5,416 nucleotides of DNA. It comes from a bacterium. Lineage in GTDB: Bacteria; Atribacterota; JS1; SB-45; 34-128. Of this stretch, positions 1 through 4,838 are shown one piece after another. Numbering within the stretch: the stretch's first letter is position 1; each line of letters opens with the position of its first letter. The notes under the pieces are model-generated. The model worked only from the letters and a program-made list of their open reading frames with translations, had not been told where the DNA came from and did no database searches. The position numbers and the translations under genes were made by a program. The stretch is taken from assembly GCA_018894595.1 (NCBI GenBank), contig JAHIPN010000050.1, positions 1 through 5,416 of the forward strand, read 5' to 3'.

Positions 1-143
1 CCGGTGGCTATTATCTCTATAATATCTTCCGGACTGGCATCTTTTTTATACACTTCTCCTATTTTTATCCCCCTATCTAACATCACAAATCTTTCCGCAA
101 CAGGATAAACATGATAAACATTGTGAGTGATAAAAATAACTTA
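1..143 (-). pseudogene. C-terminal remainder of the ABC ATPase beyond the in-frame TAA (runs off the window)
   Basis: Reading on in the same frame after the TAA gives an uninterrupted segment to base 1: VIFITHNVYHVYPVAERFV, then MLDRGIKIGEVYKKDASPED and IIEIIAT. It contains the switch/H-loop histidine (THN, bases 123-125) and the LDRG segment typical of CUT2 sugar ATPases. The next codon starts GG, matching the common IATG ending of the family. There is no frameshift: only codon 200 is wrong, and TCA to TAA is one substitution. So this is the missing tail of the gene at 141-740, not a separate gene. It has no start codon or Shine-Dalgarno of its own after the stop. Confidence 0.85.
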
Positions 144-740
144 AACTCCTGACTCTCTTGCTTTTTCTACCTGTCTAAGCACTTCCCTCGTTTCTCTAAC
201 TGATAAAGCCGCAAGAGGCTCATCAAGGATAAGGAGTTTGACTTTAAAATGCATAGCTCTTCCTATTGATATTGCCTGTCTCTCTCCTCCGGATAAAATC
301 GATACAAATTCATTTGGGGATCTTACCCTTACGCCTAATCTCGTAAGAGCCTTTTCGCATTCTTCGTTCATCTTTTTTCTATCAAGCAAGTGTATCGGCC
401 CTATTTTTCTGGTTGGTTCCCTTCCCAAAAAAAAGTTCCTGGAGATACTCATTATATCTACTAAAGATAGTGCCTGATGAACTGTTTCAATCCCCATTGC
501 TCTCGCATCTTTTGGAGATGAAAAGTTTACCCGCTCGCCTTCAAAAAAAATTTCACCTCTATCTGGAGGAAAAACACCGGCAAGGATTTTTATAAGAGTA
601 GATTTACCTGCGCCATTATCCCCTAAAAGACCCAGGATTTCCCCAGATCGAACCTCGATATTTACCTTTTCTAATGCCTGGACTGCTCCGAAATATTTTT
701 CTATATTAACCATTTTTGCTAATGAGGTAGCTTCCTGCAT
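141..740 (-). CDS. Sugar ABC transporter ATP-binding protein, cut short by an in-frame stop
   Basis: This is the cytoplasmic ATPase that powers a CUT2-type sugar importer together with the permease just upstream. In the 199 residues before the stop I see Walker A GDNGAGKST (40-48), a Q-loop glutamine in VHQ (89), the signature LSGGERQ (149-155), Walker B LLILDE (169-174) and a D-loop near 179. The ATG at 738-740 has a strong GGAGGG Shine-Dalgarno (750-755) 9 bases away, and it lies 22 bases after the permease stop, so the genes are cotranscribed. The TAA at 141-143 falls where relatives usually have Ser in a GVSVIFITHN-like stretch, so the H-loop histidine and C-terminus are lost from this product. 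The intact family member would be a single-domain protein of about 250-260 residues (FrcA-like), not the two-domain RbsA/XylG form. Family assignment is secure; substrate is unknown. The product as encoded is probably inactive unless the stop is read through or is a sequence error. Confidence 0.9.
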   Translation of the reverse strand: MQEATSLAKMVNIEKYFGAVQALEKVNIEVRSGEILGLLGDNGAGKSTLIKILAGVFPPDRGEIFFEGERVNFSSPKDARAMGIETVHQALSLVDIMSISRNFFLGREPTRKIGPIHLLDRKKMNEECEKALTRLGVRVRSPNEFVSILSGGERQAISIGRAMHFKVKLLILDEPLAALSVRETREVLRQVEKARESGV

Positions 741-762
741 AAGTTATGACCCTCCTTCACCT

Positions 763-1755
763 TTACATCTCTAAACGTCTAAGCTTGAGATTGATTGTTG
801 CCGCTATTATTAAAATTGCTCCTACGAATGTTTGATACCAATAGGCAGGTGCTCCTATCATTACCAGACCAGTCCTCATCATACCCATGAGGAATGCTCC
901 AAAAAATACTCCAATGATTGTTCCATAACCTCCGGTTAAGAAGGTTCCTCCGATAACCGCTGAAGCAATTGCTTCCAATTCCATTCCTGTTCCAAATGAT
1001 GCGTTGGCCAGATTAAATCTACTTATTACGATACAACCTGATAATGAGGCCATTAGAGATGATAACATGAAATTTGTTACCTTTACTTTATTTACATTTA
1101 CTCCCATTGCCCTTGCTACTTCTTTATTCCCACCAGTTGCAAATACCCAATTTCCATAACGTGTATTAGTAAGGACAAGTGAGAACAGCAGAGTGAGTAA
1201 GAAGAACCAGATATGAGAAGGTCGAAAACCATGACCTATGTATCGGGTTAATAAGGTAGGCATAATGATATCACTTTTATAACTAACCGATTCACCTCCG
1301 GTAACAGCCAAAAGTGATCCTCTTAAAAACAACATCATACCCAAAGTTGCTATAAACGAAGGGATATGGGCTCGTAGGGTTATCATTCCATTACAAAAGC
1401 CGATAAAAGCTGCAAATGTCAAAGTAATAATGAAGGCTAATGGTGAATTAAGGCTATTTGATAAGGTTACAAATAAAAAACCTGATAAGGCATAAACGCT
1501 GCTAACCGAGAGGTCAAATTCTCCGGCAATCATTAAAAAAGCTACACCGATTGCCATAATTCCTAATTCTGATACTATAGTGAGTATCCCGGTAATATTA
1601 CGTAGGGTTAAAAATTTAGATGAAAAAATGGAGAAAATTGCAAGCAATACTAGAAAAGCAATTATCACTCCAAATTCAGGCCATCTACGTATCTGAGAAA
1701 AACTTAAAAATTGTCTTTTGGTTTTAATCTTTAAGTTATCTGGTGCTTCTTTCAT
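763..1755 (-). CDS. Sugar ABC transporter permease (CUT2, RbsC/XylH/FrcC-like)
   Basis: Integral membrane subunit of the sugar importer, expected to act as a homodimer. The 330 residues are strongly hydrophobic with about 8-10 helices after a basic cytoplasmic N-terminus (KIKTKRQF). BPD_transp_2 hallmarks are visible: AGEFDLSVSSVYALSG near 77-92, the ATPase-coupling loop ATGGNKEVARAMGV near 206-219, and ELEAIASAVIGGTFLTGGYG near 259-278. I chose the ATG at 1753-1755 because GGAGG (1761-1765) sits 5 bases before it. The frame also has a TTG at 1765-1767, which would add four residues (MEEF), but it overlaps that Shine-Dalgarno and is unlikely to be the start. It lies 103 bases downstream of the binding-protein gene, with a hairpin between, and 22 bases upstream of the ATPase gene. 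Length is normal and no key segment is missing. The sugar transported cannot be read from the sequence. Confidence 0.93.
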   Translation of the reverse strand: MKEAPDNLKIKTKRQFLSFSQIRRWPEFGVIIAFLVLLAIFSIFSSKFLTLRNITGILTIVSELGIMAIGVAFLMIAGEFDLSVSSVYALSGFLFVTLSNSLNSPLAFIITLTFAAFIGFCNGMITLRAHIPSFIATLGMMLFLRGSLLAVTGGESVSYKSDIIMPTLLTRYIGHGFRPSHIWFFLLTLLFSLVLTNTRYGNWVFATGGNKEVARAMGVNVNKVKVTNFMLSSLMASLSGCIVISRFNLANASFGTGMELEAIASAVIGGTFLTGGYGTIIGVFFGAFLMGMMRTGLVMIGAPAYWYQTFVGAILIIAATINLKLRRLEM

Positions 1756-1760
1756 AAATT

Positions 1761-1765
1761 CCTCC
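1761..1765 (-). promoter_or_regulatory. Shine-Dalgarno deciding the permease start
   Basis: GGAGG on the minus strand, 5 bases from the ATG at 1753-1755. The alternative upstream TTG (1765-1767) shares its last base with this site, so the ribosome site supports the ATG. Confidence 0.75.
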
Positions 1766-1790
1766 AAAGTACCATTATTATTTCATATAG

Positions 1791-1826
1791 TGTCGGGTGG
1801 TGCTTAATAAATAACACCACCCGACA
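1791..1826 (-). promoter_or_regulatory. Intercistronic hairpin between binding protein and permease genes
   Basis: Perfect 12-bp inverted repeat: TGTCGGGTGGTG (1791-1802) pairs with CACCACCCGACA (1815-1826) across a 12-base loop. It is the only long GC-rich hairpin noticed in an otherwise AT-rich window. On the transcribed minus strand it is not followed by a T-run, so it is not a standard intrinsic terminator. On the plus strand the T-rich tract begins about 15 bases away, too far for one. The likely role is to stabilise the 3' end of the upstream binding-protein message or attenuate transcription, giving more binding protein than permease, as known for other binding-protein-dependent operons. 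The function is inferred; the structure is seen. Confidence 0.7.
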
Positions 1827-1858
1827 TCCATCCGACTATCGTTTTTTCTTTTTAATGT

Positions 1859-2839
1859 TTACCTGTATCCTTCCTTAACTAAATCCCCCAAAGAAGGAAT
1901 ATCATCTGCAGTAATGACTGCCGGTCCTGTGGACACTGGTGCCGGTGGAGGAATATATCCATATTTTGCACTTAAATAAGCAAATACTACTCCCAGGTAA
2001 CCTTGCAGGTATTGTTGCTGATCCATAGTAAACATTACTTTACCTTCCTGGATGTATTCGAGTATCTTAGAAGAACTATCCATTTGGGCAATCTTTACAT
2101 CTACTCCTACTTTTATTCCATCTGCTTCTAAACGTGGGACAATCGTCTCTGTACGAAGAGTGTTTGAACAGAAAATTGCATCAGTTTCGGGATGTGCCAT
2201 TAAATATGCAGCTACCACCTCGGCTCCTTTAACTGCATCCTCGGTAATATCCAGAGATTCTACAATCACACCTTTTGCTTTCATGGTATCTATATAACCT
2301 CTTCCTCTTGCTTCGATGTTAGTGGCTCCTGGATGATGGTTAGCAAATATTGCGCGTTTGGGAGTAAATCTCTCTAATGTCTCCTGAGCTGCCTTAACCC
2401 CGATGAAGTAACTATCTTCACCAACATAAGTTAAAACAGGTATCCTGTCTTCGGGGTCTCTAAGGTCTGGAGCATTAATCGCTACTACTGGCAATCCTTT
2501 AGCAATCTCTGCTCGAAGGGATTCATCCATAGCCTCAGGTGCAGTCAAGGTACATACCAAAGCATCGGGTTCGCTTGCTAATGCTGCCTCTACATAGGCT
2601 ATGAATTCTTCAAGTTTAAATACTGCAGGTCCGGTATAAATCACTTTTAAATCATCATATAGATCACCTGCATCGAGTGCCCCCTTCTCGCAAACTTTCC
2701 AGAATGGGTCAGCAATACCACCATGAACTACTACATAGATTTTATATTCTTTTTCTGCTGCGAAAGAAGATAGGAAAATGCTCGAAAACAAGAAGATCAC
2801 GATAAATATAAACAAACCAGTTTTTAAATTACTTTTCAT
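1859..2839 (-). CDS. Periplasmic sugar-binding protein of an ABC transporter (Peripla_BP_4 type)
   Basis: Extracytoplasmic receptor that delivers a sugar or polyol to the permease encoded next. The ATG at 2837-2839 follows a GGAGGT Shine-Dalgarno (2845-2850) by 5 bases. Residues 1-27 form a Sec signal peptide (charged KSNLK, a long hydrophobic core, cleavage expected near SSFA/A). There is no lipobox cysteine, so it is not a standard lipoprotein. The mature part has the type I periplasmic fold pattern: YKIYVVVHGGIADPFWK with the early FW ligand-pocket residues, then EPDALVCTLTAPEAMDESL, LPVVAINAPD, YVGEDSYFIGVKAAQE, FANHHPGATNIEARGRGY and a C-terminal VMFTMDQQQYLQGYLGV segment. At 326 residues the length is typical. 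It is the first gene of the transporter operon and sits behind the LacI-type promoter region upstream. Family is secure; the ligand is not. The DQQQYLQGY region is shared by ribose-, fructose- and inositol-type receptors. Confidence 0.92.
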   Translation of the reverse strand: MKSNLKTGLFIFIVIFLFSSIFLSSFAAEKEYKIYVVVHGGIADPFWKVCEKGALDAGDLYDDLKVIYTGPAVFKLEEFIAYVEAALASEPDALVCTLTAPEAMDESLRAEIAKGLPVVAINAPDLRDPEDRIPVLTYVGEDSYFIGVKAAQETLERFTPKRAIFANHHPGATNIEARGRGYIDTMKAKGVIVESLDITEDAVKGAEVVAAYLMAHPETDAIFCSNTLRTETIVPRLEADGIKVGVDVKIAQMDSSSKILEYIQEGKVMFTMDQQQYLQGYLGVVFAYLSAKYGYIPPPAPVSTGPAVITADDIPSLGDLVKEGYR

Positions 2840-2903
2840 TTTTTACCTCCAAAAAATATTTTATAACTTTAAAAACATTTAGGAAAAATTTTCGCCTTAT
2901 GTC

Positions 2904-2912
2904 TCACCTCCT
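2904..2912 (-). promoter_or_regulatory. Orphan extended Shine-Dalgarno in the leader
   Basis: AGGAGGTGA on the minus strand is a 9-base complement of the 16S rRNA 3' end, yet no ATG, GTG or TTG follows at 5-12 bases. The gene's own GGAGGT is at 2845-2850. It may be a ribosome standby site, a relic of a lost leader ORF, or chance. Confidence 0.3.
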
Positions 2913-2920
2913 CTTATTGG

Positions 2921-2971
2921 TTCCCTGCTATTTAATGGAAAATCTCTTTTTCAGGGTATAGTCACAGGGAA
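2921..2971 (-). promoter_or_regulatory. Stem-loop in the leader of the binding-protein mRNA
   Basis: TTCCCTGCTAT (2921-2931) pairs with ATAG (2958-2961) and CAGGGAA (2965-2971), giving 7 + 4 base pairs with a 3-base bulge and a 26-base loop. It lies between the predicted promoters and the binding-protein start, 8 bases before an orphan Shine-Dalgarno. No T-run follows it on the minus strand, so it is not a terminator. A second CAGGG (2952-2956) could offer an alternative pairing. Role unknown. Confidence 0.4.
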
Positions 2972-3101
2972 TTTCTTAATTTTTCAAGAAACCGAATTTT
3001 AGTAATTTTTGCACCAAAGTAATTTCGTTTATATCAATTAATAATTTTAAAATATCTTATAAGTTAATTTCTAATGTTGATTTAGGCAATTTTAAATATT
3101 A

Positions 3102-3119
3102 AATGCGAACGATTGCATT
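3102..3119. promoter_or_regulatory. LacI/GalR-family operator-like site (proximal)
   Basis: AATGCGAACGATTGCATT is an 18-base imperfect palindrome around a central CG (3110-3111); 7 of 9 positions match between the arms. Its core fits TGNAANCGNTTNCA with one mismatch. It overlaps a TATAAT box on the minus strand (3117-3122), so repressor binding would occlude that box or block elongation from the distal promoter. Centre-to-centre distance to the distal site is 176 bases. A CcpA-type cre site is an alternative reading. Confidence 0.55.
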
Positions 3120-3122
3120 ATA
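3117..3122 (-). promoter_or_regulatory. Possible proximal -10 box overlapping the operator
   Basis: Perfect TATAAT on the minus strand directly abutting the proximal operator palindrome. No good -35 hexamer lies 16-18 bases upstream (TAAGTT at best), so this is weaker than the distal promoter. TATAAT is also expected by chance in DNA this AT-rich. Confidence 0.3.
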
Positions 3123-3279
3123 TTTAAATAACTTCTTTAAACTTATTTTTTACTTTTATTTAACCGAAAATTTCTTGGCTCGATATCCAATCCAGACTTT
3201 TTATATTTCACTTCGTTTGCAGATAAATTATAAGTCCAAAGAAAAAATGTAGATAACTCAAGAAGTATTAATATAATTA

Positions 3280-3293
3280 TGCATTCGATTGCA
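3280..3293. promoter_or_regulatory. LacI/GalR-family operator-like site (distal)
   Basis: TGCATTCGATTGCA matches the general LacI-family operator pattern TGNAANCGNTTNCA at all but one defined position, with the typical central CG (3286-3287). It lies immediately after the predicted start of the leftward promoter at 3303-3332. It shares the half-site CGATTGCA exactly with the site at 3102-3119, which argues against chance. The cognate regulator is not in the window. Confidence 0.55.
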
Positions 3294-3302
3294 GGTAATT
3301 TT

Positions 3303-3332
3303 ATTTTACAATAAGACAATCCTTCTTGTCAA
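3303..3332 (-). promoter_or_regulatory. Leftward sigma-70-type promoter for the sugar transporter operon
   Basis: On the minus strand a perfect -35 TTGACA (3327-3332) is followed after 18 bases by TAAAAT (3303-3308), five of six matches to the -10 consensus. An A/T tract immediately upstream (3333-3357), rich in A-runs, looks like an UP element. Expected transcription start is near 3296, which places the operator-like palindrome at 3280-3293 just downstream of the start, a classic repressor position. This is the best promoter match found in the window. Confidence 0.6.
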
Positions 3333-3486
3333 AGATTTTTTTATAATATTTTATGATAGAATTGACTTTACTGCATTTCGGGCAAATAATGCCACAAACA
3401 AACCCCATTCTGAAAAGTTAGAAAAAGTTACCGAATTATTGAGCTGGTTCAACCATTCCCTGTCGAATTCAGAAGAAAATGGGATG

Positions 3487-3504
3487 TGTCCCTATTTATT
3501 TATT
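3487..3504. repeat. Short dispersed repeat, copy 1 (TGTCCCTATTT-ATTTATT)
   Basis: TGTCCCTATTTATTTATT here recurs with a single extra T at 4702-4720. It begins 6 bases beyond the stop codon of the cysteine-rich protein gene. A CCATTCCCTGTC stretch nearby (3451-3462) loosely resembles CCGTCCCCTGTC of the second copy. Confidence 0.5.
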
Positions 3505-3509
3505 AATCT

Positions 3510-4178
3510 CTATTTGTGATATTTGTCATGATAATCTCCCGTTGTTCCTCCTATTCGCCAACCATTTTCTTTCCATGCTTTTCTCATTATAGGATTGCGT
3601 TTAAGATACTCATCGACAACCTCTTTGGGTACTCGATTTAAAAGACAAGAAAAATTGATGCATTTAGAACAGATGTATTTTTGCAAAGTCCACCAAAACA
3701 TTATTCCTCCCCATAGAGTAAGAAGAGTTAAAATGAATTGTTCACCGAGAATCAAAAATGGAAAAGGATAACCGCACATTATAATAAAACCGATTATAAG
3801 TTGAATTTTCTCTAACTTGCTAATCGGTTCTGGATGGTATTTCCAAAATTTTGGGCAACCATAATTGGCGATACAATGCAGCGTTGATCCCCTTTCAGCA
3901 TAATAAGGGCAATGACTACAAAGGATACGAGTCTCCCAAAATCCAAAAAATATTATCGCCAAGCCAAGCCAACCCAAAAGATACCAACCATAGCCACTCA
4001 ATATCATTCCAATAACAGCTGGAATCAAAAAGGAAAGGAACAGGCCTATAAAATGAAGTAGGTCTCCTGGGTTATAACGACACTTCAGATGACCAGCAAT
4101 GGTACAATCCTTGCACTTGGAAGCCGGTCTCCAACTGCATATATCGTAGGGGTTATTCATTTGCTCTTGTTTCACCAT
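3510..4178 (-). CDS. Cysteine-rich four-helix membrane protein of unknown function
   Basis: I recognise this as a conserved type of hypothetical protein but cannot name a function. The 222 residues show three cysteine clusters alternating with two hydrophobic helix pairs. The N-terminal cluster is C14, C22, C25, C33 (C-x7-C-x2-C-x7-C). Helices span about 40-63 and 64-82. The middle cluster is C87-x2-C90-x11-C102-x5-C108, within RILCSHCPYYAERG and NYGCPKFWKYHPEP. Helices at about 124-145 and 147-165 follow, then C170-x2-C173-x4-C178 and a polar tail (VPKEVVDEYLKRNPIMRKAW). With two helix pairs, all three clusters would be on the same side, probably the cytoplasm, where they could hold Fe-S clusters or zinc. 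The ATG at 4176-4178 follows GAGGG by about 9 bases; an internal ATG (4158-4160) lacks a Shine-Dalgarno. There is no partner gene: short repeats flank it on both sides. A redox or metal role is inference only. Confidence 0.85.
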   Translation of the reverse strand: MVKQEQMNNPYDICSWRPASKCKDCTIAGHLKCRYNPGDLLHFIGLFLSFLIPAVIGMILSGYGWYLLGWLGLAIIFFGFWETRILCSHCPYYAERGSTLHCIANYGCPKFWKYHPEPISKLEKIQLIIGFIIMCGYPFPFLILGEQFILTLLTLWGGIMFWWTLQKYICSKCINFSCLLNRVPKEVVDEYLKRNPIMRKAWKENGWRIGGTTGDYHDKYHK

Positions 4179-4338
4179 AATAGGTTACCCTCTTTTTAAG
4201 CTTAAATAGATTTACATAGTCGGTTATTTTGCACACAGAAGTCCGCATTTCGCCTAACTGGAACACCTGATGTTTTTGAGATGATGCTTTTTAATTCTTC
4301 AAATAAACTAAACCTATTTTATTATCCCAATTCGTCTG

Positions 4339-4344
4339 ATTATA
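4339..4344 (-). promoter_or_regulatory. Possible -10 box upstream of the cysteine-rich protein gene
   Basis: TATAAT on the minus strand about 160 bases upstream of the start codon, with no acceptable -35 hexamer. A GATAAT (4321-4326) with TTAATA 16 bases upstream (4343-4348) is an equally weak alternative. The rest of 4179-4357 shows no gene or clear structure. Confidence 0.2.
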
Positions 4345-4357
4345 TTAAGACTAAAAA

Positions 4358-4373
4358 GTAGCTTGACCCCATT
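4358..4373. repeat. Short dispersed repeat, copy 1 (GTAGCTTGACCCCATT)
   Basis: Fourteen of 16 bases match the copy at 4489-4504, in the same orientation, 131 bases apart. On the minus strand it reads AATGGGGTCAAGCTAC, and its first base is shared with the stop codon of a small coding remnant. The TGGGGTCAGGCT-type sequence looks like a REP-like or insertion-element end; that assignment is inference. Confidence 0.55.
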
Positions 4374-4487
4374 TACTCCTCTTCTTTTAAAATATCAGCA
4401 GGTATTTCCATTTCCATAAGTTCTTCATCTAAGAATTCTCTCACAACTTCACTTTTTCCTATTTTCGTTTTACATTTTGTGAACTTG
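4373..4487 (-). pseudogene. C-terminal fragment of a small protein, possibly ribbon-helix-helix type
   Basis: An open minus-strand frame with no start codon at its head encodes KTKIGKSEVVREFLDEEL, then MEMEIPADILKEEE and stop (4373-4375). GKSEVVREFL resembles the second helix of ribbon-helix-helix DNA-binding or antitoxin proteins (pattern KSEVVREAL). The acidic, protein-like tail and normal codon pattern suggest a real former gene whose N-terminal part was replaced by the repeat at 4489-4504. Too short to identify firmly. Confidence 0.3.
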
Positions 4488-4671
4488 TGAAGCCTGACCC
4501 CATTAATCCAAAATCCTCGTCTTCTTGAAAGGTTGGACGGGCATCAGGATGTTTCCGGGCAGAAAATATTTTAAGTTGGTGGCCTAATTTCACCCAGGCT
4601 CGACCCAACAATTCCGCATGAATGGAAGGACCATTAGCGGCATTCCAAAGACACATCATTCCTATCTTCAT
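4459..4671 (-). pseudogene. Truncated glycosyltransferase (GT4-like N-terminus) ending in repeat sequence
   Basis: Residues 1 to about 54 look like the N-terminus of a GT-B glycosyltransferase of the GT4 group: MKIGMMCLWNAANGPSIHAE, with the early glycine/asparagine loop, then LLGRAWVKLGHQLKIFSARK and HPDARPTFQEDED. Such enzymes are normally 350-420 residues long and transfer sugars from nucleotide donors. Here the frame stops at 70 residues, and the last 16 (GLMGSGFTSSQNVKRK) are translated from the GGGGTCAGGCT repeat and the DNA beyond it, so the gene is broken at about 4510. The ATG (4669-4671) still has an AGGGGG Shine-Dalgarno, so a short peptide could be made but would lack the donor-binding domain. 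Repeats bracket the fragment on both sides. No remainder of the enzyme is visible in the window. Confidence 0.65.
4489..4504. repeat. Short dispersed repeat, copy 2 (GAAGCCTGACCCCATT)
   Basis: Direct copy of the element at 4358-4373 (14 of 16 identical). It sits exactly where the glycosyltransferase homology ends, so it marks the breakpoint of that gene. Just left of it is GTGAACTTGTGAAG (4480-4492), which contains GTGAA twice. Confidence 0.55.
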
Positions 4672-4693
4672 CTTATTCCCCCTAATAATTAAA

Positions 4694-4747
4694 ATAGTGT
4701 CTGTCCCTATTTTATTTATTTGTGTGACAAAGAACCGTCCCCTGTCA
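4694..4747. repeat. Repeat-rich stretch with small hairpin upstream of the glycosyltransferase fragment
   Basis: Contains the second copy of TGTCCCTATTTTATTTATT (4702-4720) and TGACA (4725-4729) pairing with TGTCA (4743-4747) around AAGAACCGTCCCC. GTGTCTGTCCC and GAACCGTCCCC are the kind of short motifs seen at REP-like elements and IS ends in many bacteria; that link is from memory, not tested. No transposase gene lies in the window. Confidence 0.45.
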
Positions 4748-4838
4748 TATTGTAATTTTTTTAATTTGATTAATTTTACTGATATGATTAATCATTTTTA
4801 ATTCAAATGGTTGATACAATTTTGTATTTTCCTTCAAA

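Larger units (their letters stand above)
2840..3509. other. 670-base regulatory gap without a convincing gene
   Basis: Very AT-rich DNA between the cysteine-rich membrane protein gene and the sugar transporter operon. It holds promoter and operator candidates, a leader stem-loop, an orphan Shine-Dalgarno and a short repeat copy, listed separately. A 76-codon plus-strand frame from a TTG at 3289 has no Shine-Dalgarno, starts inside the operator and ends in repeat sequence, so I do not call it. If the distal promoter is used, the binding-protein mRNA has an untranslated leader of about 450 bases. Confidence 0.6.

Noticed and set aside
238..595. Two plus-strand frames opposite the ATPase gene
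   Set aside because: They are antisense to a clearly coding sequence with Walker motifs; no Shine-Dalgarno or recognisable domains.
1765..1767. TTG as permease start (334 residues)
   Set aside because: It overlaps the GGAGG Shine-Dalgarno that is correctly spaced for the ATG at 1753-1755.
2052..2297. 81-codon plus-strand frame
   Set aside because: Antisense shadow of the sugar-binding protein gene.
2955..2987. Promoter-like TTGAAA (2982-2987) with GACTAT 18 bases on
   Set aside because: Only three of six -10 matches, and the -10 falls inside the leader stem; weaker than the distal promoter.
3289..3519. 76-codon plus-strand frame from a TTG
   Set aside because: No Shine-Dalgarno, start lies within the operator palindrome, the end is repeat sequence, and composition is not gene-like at the N-terminus.
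4784..4795. Palindrome ATGATTAATCAT followed by a T-run on the plus strand
   Set aside because: All but two pairs are A-T, the T-run is on the wrong strand for the genes here, and such palindromes are expected in DNA this AT-rich; not a credible terminator.
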